Translations under genes and position numbers: made by a program
Notes under the pieces: model-generated
Seen by the model: only the letters and a program-made list of their open reading frames with translations
Told to the model about the DNA's origin: nothing
The model's database searches: none
In this document: positions 1 to 10,154 of the stretch, in pieces
How positions within the stretch are numbered: position 1 is the stretch's first letter
Layout: every line of letters starts with the position of its first letter
NCBI RefSeq assembly: GCF_003609575.1
Contig: NZ_MBTA01000001.1
Span: 372,001 to 436,000 of the forward strand
Length of the DNA stretch: 64,000 nucleotides
From: Pelobium manganitolerans
Lineage (GTDB): Bacteria; Bacteroidota; Bacteroidia; Sphingobacteriales; Sphingobacteriaceae
Direction: 5' to 3'

Positions 1-94
1 TCAAGATTTAATTGAAAAATTGGCACTTTTTGGCTTTGGCATATTCTGTGTTGCAAAGCAATTCGGAAAAACAAAATCTTTAAATCATAAAATT

Positions 95-370
95 ATGGCA
101 TTGAACATTAAACCTATCGCAGACAGAGTAGTGGTAGAGGCTGCTCCTGCAGAAGAGAAAACGGCTTCGGGTATTTACATTCCGGATACGGCAAAAGAAA
201 AACCGCAGAGCGGAACCGTTGTAGCTGTAGGAAACGGTAAAAAAGATGAACCAATGACTGTTAAAGTTGGCGACCAAGTTATTTACGGCAAATATTCTGG
301 CACCGAAATCACCTATGAAGGCAAAGAATATTTGATTATGAAAGAATCTGATATTTACGCGGTGTTGTAG
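95..370 (+). CDS. groES: Co-chaperonin GroES (Hsp10)
   Basis: A 91-residue protein of the usual GroES length. It forms the heptameric lid of the GroEL folding chamber in the cytoplasm. The sequence opens with [14 protein letters not shown], the conserved first strand, has the mobile-loop region around residues 17-32 ([14 protein letters not shown]) and ends with the typical ESDIYAVL. An in-frame start at base 20 would add 25 residues unlike any GroES, so the ATG at 95 is chosen. The leader is A-rich (AAATCATAAAATT) with no Shine-Dalgarno sequence, as expected in Bacteroidota. groEL follows after 160 bp in the same direction. I see no CIRCE inverted repeat upstream. Confidence 0.98.
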   Translation: MALNIKPIADRVVVEAAPAEEKTASGIYIPDTAKEKPQSGTVVAVGNGKKDEPMTVKVGDQVIYGKYSGTEITYEGKEYLIMKESDIYAVL

Positions 371-372
371 AA

Positions 373-2171
<1,799 letters not shown>

Positions 2172-2233
2172 TATTTTATTAAGGTCTGAGGCTTAAGGTA
2201 TAAGTTTTAAAGCTCAAGGCCTCATACAAAATG

Positions 2234-2270
2234 AAACCCTGTTCTTTTATAGAGCGGGGTTTTGTTTTTT
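2234..2270 (+). terminator. Rho-independent terminator of groESL
   Basis: AAACCCTGTTCT and AGAGCGGGGTTT form a 12-bp stem, allowing two G-U pairs, with a six-base loop. A T-rich tract (TTTTGTTTTTT) follows. It sits about 60 bp past the groEL stop. Confidence 0.85.
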
Positions 2271-2454
2271 GTGTAATCGATTGTTCTAGACGGCAATTGA
2301 CGATCACTATAAGAAGGCTTCTGACGTTTCTAAATCAGCGGTAAGTGCTACTGCCACACCGCAGTTTTAATTAAGGATACTACGTTTACAATTTGTAGCC
2401 ATAGCGATTAAAAAACATCCGCATCTTAAACCTCTAAATTAAACGCAGGCAGAA

Positions 2455-2488
2455 TTAACATTATCTTAACATTGGGGTTGTACTTTTG
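2455..2488 (+). promoter_or_regulatory. Pho-box-like direct repeat plus -7 box of the Pit operon
   Basis: TTAACA occurs twice with an 11-bp period (2455-2460 and 2466-2471, spacer TTATC). Ten bases after the second copy comes TACTTTTG (2481-2488), a perfect match to the Bacteroidota -7 consensus TAnnTTTG. No TTTG -33 box is seen; the repeat occupies that place. This is the geometry of PhoB/PhoP-activated promoters, where 11-bp repeats replace the -35 element. The downstream genes are for phosphate uptake, which supports the reading. That a PhoB-type regulator binds here is inference. Confidence 0.55.
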
Positions 2489-2509
2489 AGCCAAATATTA
2501 AGATTCATA

Positions 2510-3151
2510 ATGAATAATATCTTTTCTTATTTCGTTCCGAAAGACAAAAAATTCTTCCCTCTTTTCGAGAGCGCAAGCGCAAATTTGGTAGCCATGTCTG
2601 TGTTAATTAAAAAATTGGTTAACACCGATGATTTAAAAGTTAGAGAGCCTATCCACAGGGAAATTGAGGAGCTAGAACACCGTGGCGATGAGATTACGCA
2701 CCAGATTTATTTAGAGCTGAGCAAAACCTTTATCACCCCATTTGACAGAGAGGATATCCATACTTTGGCAACCGCTTTAGATGACGTTGCAGATTATATC
2801 CACGGAAGCTCTAACCGCATATTGCTGTACAATGTACATGAGTCAACAGACGCCATCAGAAAATTGGCCGATTTAGTTGGCCAAGGCTGTGTGGATGTAG
2901 ATAAAGCCATTAAAGAGCTTAAAAACCTGAAAAATGTGCGCATCATTGCAGACTCTTGCGTGCGCATCAACAGCATCGAAAACCAAGCAGATTACGTATT
3001 TGACAAAGCCATTGGCGATTTGTTCGACTATGAAGATGATGCCAAAGTAATTTTGAAATATAAAGAAGTATTGAACGGGTTAGAAACTGCAACAGACCGT
3101 TGCGAGGATGTTGCCAACGTGTTAGAGACCATTTTGGTTAAAAACGCCTAG
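2510..3151 (+). CDS. DUF47 (PhoU-like) Pit accessory protein
   Basis: A 213-residue cytoplasmic all-helical protein of the DUF47/PhoU-like family, usually encoded beside Pit-type phosphate permeases. Visible hallmarks are the conserved EIEELEHRGDEITHQIY and DREDIHTLATALDDVADYI stretches, which carry the acidic residues that coordinate metal clusters in PhoU relatives. The ATG at 2510 is preferred over an upstream TTG at 2486 because that TTG lies inside the -7 promoter box. The pit gene follows 22 bp downstream, so the two are almost surely co-transcribed. The likely role is gating or controlling phosphate uptake by the permease. The exact mechanism is unknown for this family. Confidence 0.93.
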   Translation: MNNIFSYFVPKDKKFFPLFESASANLVAMSVLIKKLVNTDDLKVREPIHREIEELEHRGDEITHQIYLELSKTFITPFDREDIHTLATALDDVADYIHGSSNRILLYNVHESTDAIRKLADLVGQGCVDVDKAIKELKNLKNVRIIADSCVRINSIENQADYVFDKAIGDLFDYEDDAKVILKYKEVLNGLETATDRCEDVANVLETILVKNA

Positions 3152-3173
3152 TTCTAACTTTCAAAACAAAAAA

Positions 3174-4184
3174 ATGGTTACTTCACTATTAGTTATTGTT
3201 ATCCTGCTTGCAATAGCGTTCGACTTTATCAACGGTTTTCACGATGCGGCCAATTCTATCGCCACAATTGTATCAACCAAAGTTTTAACGCCTTTTCAGG
3301 CGGTGCTTTGGGCGGCAGTGTTTAATTTTGCAGCCTATTTTTACTTTACAGACCATAAAGTTGCCGATACCGTGGCTAAAACCGTATTCTCCCAATACAT
3401 CACTTTAGAAGTGGTGCTCTCGGGCTTGGTGGCGGCCATCACCTGGAATCTTTTCACTTGGTATTACGGTATTCCGTCAAGCTCATCGCACACTTTAATT
3501 GGCGGTTTTGCAGGTGCAGGTATGGCTAAAGCGCTTTCTTTAGGCGAATCCGCTTTTAACGCGGTAAACTTTGCGCCAATCCTAAAAATAGTTTCTTTCA
3601 TCGTTCTTGCACCCATTATAGGGATGATTATCGCTGTAATCATCAACCTAATTATCATCAACATATCACGCAATGCCAAACCGGCTACCGCCGAAAAATG
3701 GTTTAAAAGATTACAGCTTGTATCTTCTGCAGCCTTAAGTTTTACCCACGGCGGTAACGATGCGCAAAAAGTAATGGGGATTATTTTTGCCGCCTTATTG
3801 GCCAACAAAGTGGTTTCGCCAGATGCACCCATGCCTGAGTGGATTCCCTTAACCTGTTATGCGGCTATTGCCTTAGGCACCATGAGCGGCGGCTGGAAAA
3901 TTGTAAAAACCATGGGTACCAAAATTACCAAGGTAAACGCACTTGAAGGCGTAAGTGCCGAAACTGCCGGTGCCGTAACTTTGGGTATTACCGAGCATTT
4001 TGGGATCCCGGTTTCAACTACGCATACCATTACGGGCTCTATTATAGGTGTGGGCTTAACCAAACGTGTTTCTGCAGTACGCTGGGGCGTTACCTATAGC
4101 CTTATCTGGGCCTGGGTTTTAACCATCCCGGTTTCTGCTACACTAGCTGCAATAACGTTTTTTATTACACACTATGTGTTTTAG
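3174..4184 (+). CDS. pit: Inorganic phosphate transporter, Pit family
   Basis: A 336-residue polytopic inner-membrane protein, typical of the shorter bacterial Pit permeases (PHO4 family), which import phosphate by ion symport. The two inverted-repeat signatures are visible: FINGFHDAANSIATIVSTK near residue 20 and FTHGGNDAQKVMG near residue 192. Two SSSHT/STTHT motifs also occur (around residues 101 and 280). About ten hydrophobic segments are evident. It lies 22 bp after its DUF47 partner and ends in a strong terminator at 4205-4234. Regulation is probably through the Pho-box-like promoter ahead of the DUF47 gene. Whether the coupling ion is H+ or Na+ cannot be read from the sequence. Confidence 0.96.
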   Translation: MVTSLLVIVILLAIAFDFINGFHDAANSIATIVSTKVLTPFQAVLWAAVFNFAAYFYFTDHKVADTVAKTVFSQYITLEVVLSGLVAAITWNLFTWYYGIPSSSSHTLIGGFAGAGMAKALSLGESAFNAVNFAPILKIVSFIVLAPIIGMIIAVIINLIIINISRNAKPATAEKWFKRLQLVSSAALSFTHGGNDAQKVMGIIFAALLANKVVSPDAPMPEWIPLTCYAAIALGTMSGGWKIVKTMGTKITKVNALEGVSAETAGAVTLGITEHFGIPVSTTHTITGSIIGVGLTKRVSAVRWGVTYSLIWAWVLTIPVSATLAAITFFITHYVF

Positions 4185-4204
4185 TTAGTCATAATTTTAG
4201 TTAT

Positions 4205-4234
4205 AAACCCAACAGGTTCGCTTGTTGGGTTTTT
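4205..4234 (+). terminator. Rho-independent terminator after pit
   Basis: AAACCCAACA pairs perfectly with TGTTGGGTTT across a GGTTCGCT-type loop, followed by a T run. It sits about 20 bp past the pit stop codon and also faces the end of the convergent DinB-like gene. Confidence 0.88.
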
Positions 4235-4262
4235 TATTTACGCGATAGCGGTGTATGGACAC

Positions 4263-4772
4263 CTACCCCAGCTCCTTAGCTATCCTTTTAAGCTGTCTTT
4301 CGTGGTGTTTGCTGTGCACATAAATAAAACGGAGCCATTGCCGGGCATCTAAATAACCTAAACGGGGGTGTTTTGCTTTGTAATGAGGGTTAAATTTCGC
4401 AAAACCTTTGTCAATTTCTTCTATTTTGCGTACCAGCTTTTGCAATCCGTTAGCGGTTTCTTCTAGGCTGATTTTCTTTACGCTGGCTTCCAGCACCTCC
4501 GGAACTTTATATTTAACCGGTGGAAAGCGACCAAAAAACAAAATCAGTCGGACGCGCCAGTCCGCTTTTCGGCGTTTTAGCGTTGCAGTTTTATGTAAGC
4601 AACGCGCTATGGCAACTATAGAAAGTGAGTTAGCGCTCAAAATGTGCGAATAAACTTCGGCCAAAGACCAACCGCCGCTGGCAGGCGTCCGCACAAAGTT
4701 TTCCTCATTTACCGTTTTTAAAAAGGCGCTGTAAAATTTAAGGCTGTTCAGAATTTTCTTTTGATCGGTCAT
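4263..4772 (-). CDS. DinB-like (DinB_2) family protein
   Basis: A 169-residue protein with the four-helix DinB_2 fold. The conserved GGWSLAEVYSHI segment near residues 29-40 holds the first histidine, and HSKHHERQL near residues 153-161 gives the C-terminal HxxxH pair that completes the usual metal triad. Members are metal-binding and include thiol S-transferases and DNA-damage-induced proteins of unknown activity, so no substrate is assigned. It is the last gene of a three-gene minus-strand cluster after the acyltransferase and VF530 genes, with a 33-bp gap. No signal peptide is present. Confidence 0.82.
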   Translation of the reverse strand: MTDQKKILNSLKFYSAFLKTVNEENFVRTPASGGWSLAEVYSHILSANSLSIVAIARCLHKTATLKRRKADWRVRLILFFGRFPPVKYKVPEVLEASVKKISLEETANGLQKLVRKIEEIDKGFAKFNPHYKAKHPRLGYLDARQWLRFIYVHSKHHERQLKRIAKELG

Positions 4773-4805
4773 GGCTGGCTTGATTTAAAAAAATCGGGCG
4801 ACAGC

Positions 4806-5066
4806 CTACAACAAACCGGCTTTGCCTTTTTCTATCCGCTTGAGGTTATATTTATAAAGATATTCTACTTTTTGCCTAGCCCAAGGGTTTTTACGCAAGA
4901 AATTTAAGCTCGATTTTACGCTGGGGTTTTCAGAAAAACAGCGGATAGGGATTTTCTGCGCCATTTTCTCCCAGCCCACATAAGCAGCCAAATCCGTCAC
5001 CATCGCTTCTAAAGTGATGCCGTGTAAGGGGTTGTTTGCCTGCTTTGGCAGTTCTTTGTCGGCCAT
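4806..5066 (-). CDS. VF530 family small DNA-binding protein (DUF2132)
   Basis: An 86-residue protein that matches the VF530/DUF2132 family throughout: NNPLHGITLEAMVTDL, then YVGWEKMA, IRCFSENPSVKSSLNFLRKNPWAR and KVEYLY. Structural work on VF530 suggested a double-stranded-DNA-binding fold. The cellular role is not known. Its ATG overlaps the TAA of the upstream acyltransferase gene by one base (TAATG), so translation is probably coupled. Why a DNA-binding protein is coupled to a lipid acyltransferase is not clear from the sequence. Confidence 0.88.
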   Translation of the reverse strand: MADKELPKQANNPLHGITLEAMVTDLAAYVGWEKMAQKIPIRCFSENPSVKSSLNFLRKNPWARQKVEYLYKYNLKRIEKGKAGLL

Positions 5067-6823
5067 TATATTACGTTCTTACCTAGCTTTTCTAACATAT
5101 CTGCCGGCACATTCTGTAAATCCAATACTAAAAAGCCATCTAAACAGTCAGAAAACTTTGGGTCTATATTAAAACAGATAATTTTTGCGTTTAGCGCGAT
5201 GTACTGCCTCAATAAAACCGGCACTTTGATGTGCGAAGTCTCAATTTCGCCAATTAGGCTGTCCAAGTTTTTTAAGGAGTTGCTAGAGGCTGTCAGCAAA
5301 TCGGCGTCAATCTTAGAAAAATCCACTTTAAACTGCTTGCGCGGTTTTACCATGTGCGCCATCTCGCGGTCAAAATGGTTGCGGTAAATAAAGTTTACAA
5401 TTAATGATTTAGAAAACTTGCTGAACGCGTTGCTGATAGATACCGGACCAATCAAATAGCGATACTGCGGGTTATCTAAAATGTATTTTAAAATGCCTTT
5501 CCAAAGTAAAAACAGAGGTAAAGGGCGTTGTTGGTACTCTTTCCTGATCCAGCTGCGCCCCAGCTCTAAGCTATTGCGCAAAACCGGGAAAAACTGCGAT
5601 TTAATTTTGAACAGCTCATAAGTATAAAATCCTTTTTTGCCATAGCTGTAAAAAATTTCATCGCCCTTGCCAATACGATAGGCGCCTACCACCATTTTGG
5701 TTTCTATATCCCAAATAAAAAGATGGTTGTAATAAATATCGTAGCTATCTAAATCAATAGCTTTGTTAGTGCCCTCGCCCACCTCGCGGAAGGTAACTTC
5801 GCGCAAGCGGCCAATTTCTTTAATGATATTTGGGATGAAAGCCGTTGGCGCAATGTACACCTCGTAATTCTTCTCCGTCCAAACTTTATGGCTGTCTTTA
5901 ATCTTCTCCACCTCGGCAAGCATTAAATCCTGACTAACCGGAGCAATAATTTCCTCGGCCTTAGCTTTAATTTTGAACAGGTTGCGCGGGTTAAAAATCT
6001 TCCGCTCGTTTTCCAGTCCGGCACCTAAAGCATAAGTTTTGGCGCGCAAAAACGCCAGTAGCTCGGTGCTGCTATTGTTAGACGGGATATCATTGTAAGC
6101 GATGGGCTTGCCAATGCGTACGCGGATGGTGTGCCCTTTTTTGTTGAACAGCTCTGAAGGCAGTTTTGCGGTGCGTAAGGTAGGGTGTATCAGCGAAAGC
6201 AAATTAAACAGCAGACCGTTATTGCCGTGGAAGTAGATGGGCACTACCGGTACTTTTGCCTTACTGATGAGCTTGCCCACCACCGGATGCCATATTTTAT
6301 CGGTAATCTGTTGCTGGTTTATTTTATAGGTAGATACCTCGCCCGCAGGGAAAATCCCGATAGGCGTACCGCTATTCAAAAGAGAAAGCGTAGTTTTTAT
6401 ACCGCTGATGCTGGATGAATGCTCAATGTTTTCAAAAGGGTTTACGGCCACAAAAAAATCGCTGAGGTTGGGGATTTTTTTTAAGATAAAGTTGGCCATT
6501 ACCTTGGCATCTGGTCGCACGCTACAGAGTACTTTTATTAAAATTAACCCCTCAATGCCACCGTAGGGATGGTTGGCAATAGCGGTAAAAGCGCCCTCTA
6601 GCGGGATGTTTTTTAAATCGTTTTCACTTACTTCAACCTTTACGCCCACCAAGCGCAAAATCTCATCTACAAACTCAACCCCTTCAAACTTAGCAGCCTT
6701 AGCAAAAGTCTCGTTAATGTTGTTGATTTTCATGATCGCCATCAGCAAAGAAGCTAAACCCGGCATGCGGAGCTTGTCTATTTTGGTGGCTTTGGCAAAT
6801 TCTTCGGTACTGATAATTTCCAT
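5066..6823 (-). CDS. Bifunctional aminolipid acyltransferase (OlsF/GlsF-like)
   Basis: A 585-residue fusion of two acyltransferase domains. The first ~290 residues are PlsC/LPLAT-like: NHPYGGIEG near residue 84 is the catalytic histidine block (H then an acidic residue six places on), and GIFPAGEVS near residue 156 is the substrate-binding block. From about residue 320 the protein resembles the hemolysin/OlsB-type GNAT domain (VTFREVGEGTNKAIDLDSYD, then LFIWDIETKMVVGAYRIG). This architecture is that of OlsF, which makes ornithine lipids from an amino acid and two acyl chains; in Bacteroidetes related enzymes make glycine lipids. The domain order is O-acyl then N-acyl transferase. The amino-acid acceptor cannot be read from the sequence. 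The protein should be membrane-associated on the cytoplasmic side. The next gene overlaps by one base. Confidence 0.85.
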   Translation of the reverse strand: MEIISTEEFAKATKIDKLRMPGLASLLMAIMKINNINETFAKAAKFEGVEFVDEILRLVGVKVEVSENDLKNIPLEGAFTAIANHPYGGIEGLILIKVLCSVRPDAKVMANFILKKIPNLSDFFVAVNPFENIEHSSSISGIKTTLSLLNSGTPIGIFPAGEVSTYKINQQQITDKIWHPVVGKLISKAKVPVVPIYFHGNNGLLFNLLSLIHPTLRTAKLPSELFNKKGHTIRVRIGKPIAYNDIPSNNSSTELLAFLRAKTYALGAGLENERKIFNPRNLFKIKAKAEEIIAPVSQDLMLAEVEKIKDSHKVWTEKNYEVYIAPTAFIPNIIKEIGRLREVTFREVGEGTNKAIDLDSYDIYYNHLFIWDIETKMVVGAYRIGKGDEIFYSYGKKGFYTYELFKIKSQFFPVLRNSLELGRSWIRKEYQQRPLPLFLLWKGILKYILDNPQYRYLIGPVSISNAFSKFSKSLIVNFIYRNHFDREMAHMVKPRKQFKVDFSKIDADLLTASSNSLKNLDSLIGEIETSHIKVPVLLRQYIALNAKIICFNIDPKFSDCLDGFLVLDLQNVPADMLEKLGKNVI

Positions 6824-7297
6824 ATTAACGGGGCAAATAATCCCTGATGCTAATAAGCAAAGCTAGTTAATTTTTTCGGTGCTTTATGGTGTGGTTGATG
6901 TTCTGGAAAGTGTTTGTGCTAAACGTAAATACAATTTTCATCGCAGACGGCTTTCCGTCGCTTATCGGCGCGGCATGCTTTTTTTCGTTCATCGCCACTA
7001 GGGCTAGTCCTTTTTTCGGTAGTTTTTATTATTTCTTTTGCCCTCAAGAATGCTACGCATTTTTGCTTGAACCAAAGGACCAAAGTTCAAGGCTGACCTC
7101 ATTTTGTTTGTTGCGCCTGCGGGAAACCTTTGAGCGCAAACCGAAGCCGTGCGAACGGAAGTGCTTTGACAAAGTTTCTGCAACACTCGTCGGTTTGCTC
7201 AGGGCAGTGCAAGCTTTAATGTTTCTGCAAAAGATTTCCCGGGCTTCACTGCCAAAACTCGGAAGGCCGTCCGATCGCTCTGGACACTAAGCGACGT

Positions 7298-7345
7298 GTA
7301 GTCGATAAAATCGCAGGGTTCTCTTCGAGAAACCCTGCTCGAACA
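7298..7345. repeat. GCAGGGTT...AACCCTGC hairpin repeat, copy 1
   Basis: Begins GTAGTCGATAAAATCGCAGG and continues with GTTCTCTTCGAGAAACCCTG, then CTCGAACA. GCAGGGTT and AACCCTGC form the arms and CTC-TTC-GAG the apex, leaving one unpaired A. A near-identical copy lies 133 bp downstream and further copies at 18.2-18.5 kb. Confidence 0.85.
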
Positions 7346-7430
7346 GAATGAGGCGGGGTGATTGCAGTTTTAAGGGGAATTCCAATTTCCTAGACCGCAG
7401 AGGGCTTTCCGCCGGCAACGAAGCCGAGGT

Positions 7431-7478
7431 ATAGTCAATAAAATCGCAGGGTTCTCTTCGAGAAACCCTGCTCGGACA
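7431..7478. repeat. GCAGGGTT...AACCCTGC hairpin repeat, copy 2
   Basis: Same 48-bp unit as copy 1 with few differences (ATAGTCAATAAAATCGCAGG start, CTCGGACA end). It lies just 15 bp from the stop codon of the PIG-L gene, so it may form the 3' end of that minus-strand transcript. Confidence 0.85.
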
Positions 7479-7492
7479 AAAGAACAAACTAT

Positions 7493-9934
7493 CTAATCCG
7501 CAACCCTCCGGCTCGCTAATAAATTCATAAATAAACGGTAAGCACCCGGAACCCCCGCAGGCAACTCTCTAAAAAAGACCAAGCCCGTATAAACAAATTT
7601 ACCTTTTCCATAATTCGCAACCAATAACGAGCCATCTTTAGCGCTCTCGCCGGTATCGTGCATCACCAAAGGTTTCTCATATTCCGGCGAATTTGTATCG
7701 GCAAAATAAATGCCCCGCTCTTGTATCCAGCCTTCAAAATCAGCGGCTGTAATTTTGTTGGGGTAGTTTAAAGCTTCGCTATTTGGCTTTGCAAAGCTTA
7801 CTTTTGCATCTTCTTCGGTCACCCTGTCGCGCGTGATGGTAAAAGGGTAAGGACCCAGGTTGTCCATTTGCAAAGGCCTATTCACATTGTATTGCACCAA
7901 ATAAACCCCGCCATTAGCTACATAATCCAGCAGTTTGGCTTGTATAAACTTCATCCGCGTATTTACGTTGTACGCACGCACACCGGCAATAATCGCGTCG
8001 AAGCCACTCAAATCGCCATTCAAAATATCGGCTTCGCTCAACAATTGCACGTTTATACCTAAAGCACGTAAGGTTTCCGGAATTAAATCGCCTGCACCTA
8101 CAATATAGCCCACGTTTTTCACGCTGCTTTTGAGGTTTAGCTTTACCAATTTAGCTTCGGCTGGCGGAAAATAGCTGATGCTGGGGATGTGTGGGTAGTC
8201 GATGGTTTTAATTTCTTGATGATAGCTTTCGTTGCCAATTTTGATCTCTGCTTTTAACTGGCCGTTTTTTGCTTTCGCAGATGGGGAAACCGAAAAACTT
8301 ACAAACTGTTCTTCATCTTTACTTTTAAACTGGAAATCAATTTTTTCTGGTTTTACGGTCCAGCCTTCCGGCACACGAAGCGTCACTGCACCGCTCATCC
8401 CTTTTTCAAATGATTTTAGCTTAACGCGGATGTTTTTGGCCCCGGCACCCGTAAAAATCAAGGTTTTGTCTTCTAAATTGGCAGTTACGGGGGGCGTAAC
8501 GCTTAAAGGCTGATAAATCTCCCCGCGCACCGGGTCGGTAAATTTGTACACTATCGGGCGCTGTAAATCGATATTTATGCCGTTAATGTGTACACGCAGG
8601 TTGATGTTGTTGTTGGTTTTTCCTTCCGGATAAAGTAGTAGGCTCTGTTGGGGCAAAGCGTAACGGCCAATGCTTTGGGTTGGCAATAGCCAATAAGGTT
8701 GCGATAGGTCTCGGGCCTTAAACTGGCCGTCCACGCTAGATAGCTGGTTTTTTTCTAGCGTAAAGCTTTTCTGCCAATCTACAGTTTCGATTTTTAATCC
8801 CGGAACTTGCGCAACCGCATCCACACGCACTGCGAAATCGGTATTTACCGCAATAAAAGGCGATGGCGCACAAGCCTCTATCCACAATCCGGCGCAAGCC
8901 AATATCAAATTTTTTACTTCCACCAATTTCTCGTTCACCAAAGCGCTTTTAGGCAGGGCCGATAATGTTTGGTAAAGCGCTGTTAATTTGGGGATGCTTT
9001 TCTCCGGATATTGCGGATTAAAATTTTGGACTAGCTGTGCCACCTGCTCGTCCACACCTTTAGCGCCTTTAACCTCGCTCCAGTTGATGCTGATGCCTTC
9101 CATCAAACCATGCTGTGGCAAAACACCTCGCCAAGCACTAAAATATTCGACGCTGTTGCCTCGCTGTTTGGCGCTGCCAAAACCCTGACTTTTATGCATG
9201 GACCTGCTGTCGGCTGCAATTTCGCCATAGCTCTTTCCCAAAAGCGGATTGTAGACGCCTATATCTATTTTTAGCTGTTCGTCGGACGTATTGTCGTTAC
9301 CGCCAAAATTGTAGTTGTTCCACAAAATTCTTTGAGCTTGCCAAACCTTTAGTGCTTTCAGTTGCTCTGGAAAACGCTTAGGATCTGCTGCCGCCTCAAA
9401 AGCTTCTTGCGCCAAAATAGAAGACGCCGAGTGGTGGCCGTGGCCGGCGCGCGCATCTGGCGGAAAGCGTGTGATAATTACGTTGGGCCTAAACTCGCGG
9501 ATGATATACACCACATCTGCCAAAATGGAGTCCTTGTTCCAGATTTTTAAGCTTTCTTCCGGCGTTTTAGAGAAGCCAAAATCTACCGCCCGGGTAAAAA
9601 ACTGTTGGGCTCCATCGTTTCGGCGAGCAGCCAATAACTCTTGCGTGCGTATCAAGCCCAAATCGGCTCCCTGCTCGTTGCCAATTAAGTTTTGGCCACC
9701 GTCTCCGCGGGTTAAAGAAAGATAAGCGGTTTTATATAGTTTTTCTTTGGCTAAGTAGGCCAAAAGTTTGGTGTTTTCGTCGTCCGGATGTGCGGCAATG
9801 TACAGCACACTGCCCGTTACGCCCAGTTTTTTAATGTGGTTTAAAATCTCCGAAGCATTGAGCTGTGGCGATGTTTGCGCGTAAGCAAAGGTGTTTATAA
9901 AAAGAAAGTAGATGAAAATAAGTTTTAGTTTCAT
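7493..9934 (-). CDS. Secreted PIG-L/LmbE-family deacetylase with C-terminal extension
   Basis: An 813-residue exported protein. Residues 1-20 form a signal peptide ending AYAQ. The N-terminal domain is PIG-L/LmbE: AHPDDE at residues 48-53 and an HGHH motif near residue 165 supply the zinc ligands and catalytic base of N-acetyl-sugar deacetylases. The family normally ends near 250-300 residues; here about 500 more follow, with beta-rich segments (around 510-590) and a final Rossmann/amidotransferase-like part (VGYIVGAGDLIPETLRALG, FDAIIAGVRAYNV, GKFVYTGLVFFREL). The substrate is unknown; a de-N-acetylation of an amino-sugar glycan in the periplasm is the best guess. It is monocistronic. Confidence 0.85.
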   Translation of the reverse strand: MKLKLIFIYFLFINTFAYAQTSPQLNASEILNHIKKLGVTGSVLYIAAHPDDENTKLLAYLAKEKLYKTAYLSLTRGDGGQNLIGNEQGADLGLIRTQELLAARRNDGAQQFFTRAVDFGFSKTPEESLKIWNKDSILADVVYIIREFRPNVIITRFPPDARAGHGHHSASSILAQEAFEAAADPKRFPEQLKALKVWQAQRILWNNYNFGGNDNTSDEQLKIDIGVYNPLLGKSYGEIAADSRSMHKSQGFGSAKQRGNSVEYFSAWRGVLPQHGLMEGISINWSEVKGAKGVDEQVAQLVQNFNPQYPEKSIPKLTALYQTLSALPKSALVNEKLVEVKNLILACAGLWIEACAPSPFIAVNTDFAVRVDAVAQVPGLKIETVDWQKSFTLEKNQLSSVDGQFKARDLSQPYWLLPTQSIGRYALPQQSLLLYPEGKTNNNINLRVHINGINIDLQRPIVYKFTDPVRGEIYQPLSVTPPVTANLEDKTLIFTGAGAKNIRVKLKSFEKGMSGAVTLRVPEGWTVKPEKIDFQFKSKDEEQFVSFSVSPSAKAKNGQLKAEIKIGNESYHQEIKTIDYPHIPSISYFPPAEAKLVKLNLKSSVKNVGYIVGAGDLIPETLRALGINVQLLSEADILNGDLSGFDAIIAGVRAYNVNTRMKFIQAKLLDYVANGGVYLVQYNVNRPLQMDNLGPYPFTITRDRVTEEDAKVSFAKPNSEALNYPNKITAADFEGWIQERGIYFADTNSPEYEKPLVMHDTGESAKDGSLLVANYGKGKFVYTGLVFFRELPAGVPGAYRLFMNLLASRRVAD

Positions 9935-10154
9935 TGAGATTGCTTTCGGTAAAAATTATGGAAGGTAAAAATAGGAATTAAAATTTTGTAAGGCCTATTG
10001 ATGATGTGCCGCCAGCGGGGGGACATCGGGCGGAAAAATCCCGTCGTTTTAATCTTATTAGCTTTCGGACGGATCTTCTGGCGGTATCGATTGCTTGGAT
10101 ACAGGATCAGCAAAATTTACGACGGATGTAGCCCGCAGCCATATTCATGCTATA

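Larger units (their letters stand above)
2172..2509. other. Intergenic region groEL to phosphate operon
   Basis: 338 bp without a gene. From left to right it holds a purine-rich AAGGCTTAAGGTATAAG-type spacer (2181-2222), the groEL terminator (2234-2270), an uncharacterised stretch, and a Pho-box-like repeat with a -7 element (2455-2488). I see no small ORF worth calling. Confidence 0.7.
6824..7492. other. Gene-free mosaic intergenic region
   Basis: 669 bp between two minus-strand genes. ORFs of up to 134 codons exist on both strands but none resembles a known protein, and the one at 7287-7487 is built from two copies of a repeat. The left part is an uncharacterised GC-richer stretch; the right part holds two near-identical hairpin repeats (7298-7345 and 7431-7478). 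It reads like a junction of dispersed repeats, not a decayed gene I can name. Confidence 0.6.

Noticed and set aside
20-34. TTGGCAC-N-GGC upstream of groES, resembling a sigma-54 promoter
   Set aside because: The GG to GC distance is one base too short for a sigma-54 promoter and the -12 word is poor.
20-94. Possible 25-residue N-terminal extension of GroES
   Set aside because: GroES proteins begin at the [11 protein letters not shown] block; the extension has no family likeness and the ATG at 95 gives the exact normal length.
6886-7290. 134-codon plus-strand ORF in the 6.8-7.5 kb gap
   Set aside because: Low-complexity and unlike any family I know; it ends in repeat DNA and overlaps an opposite-strand ORF of equal merit.
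7287-7487. 66-codon minus-strand ORF with a duplicated protein motif
   Set aside because: The duplication is the GCAGGGTT DNA repeat read in frame; its copies elsewhere are interrupted by stops.
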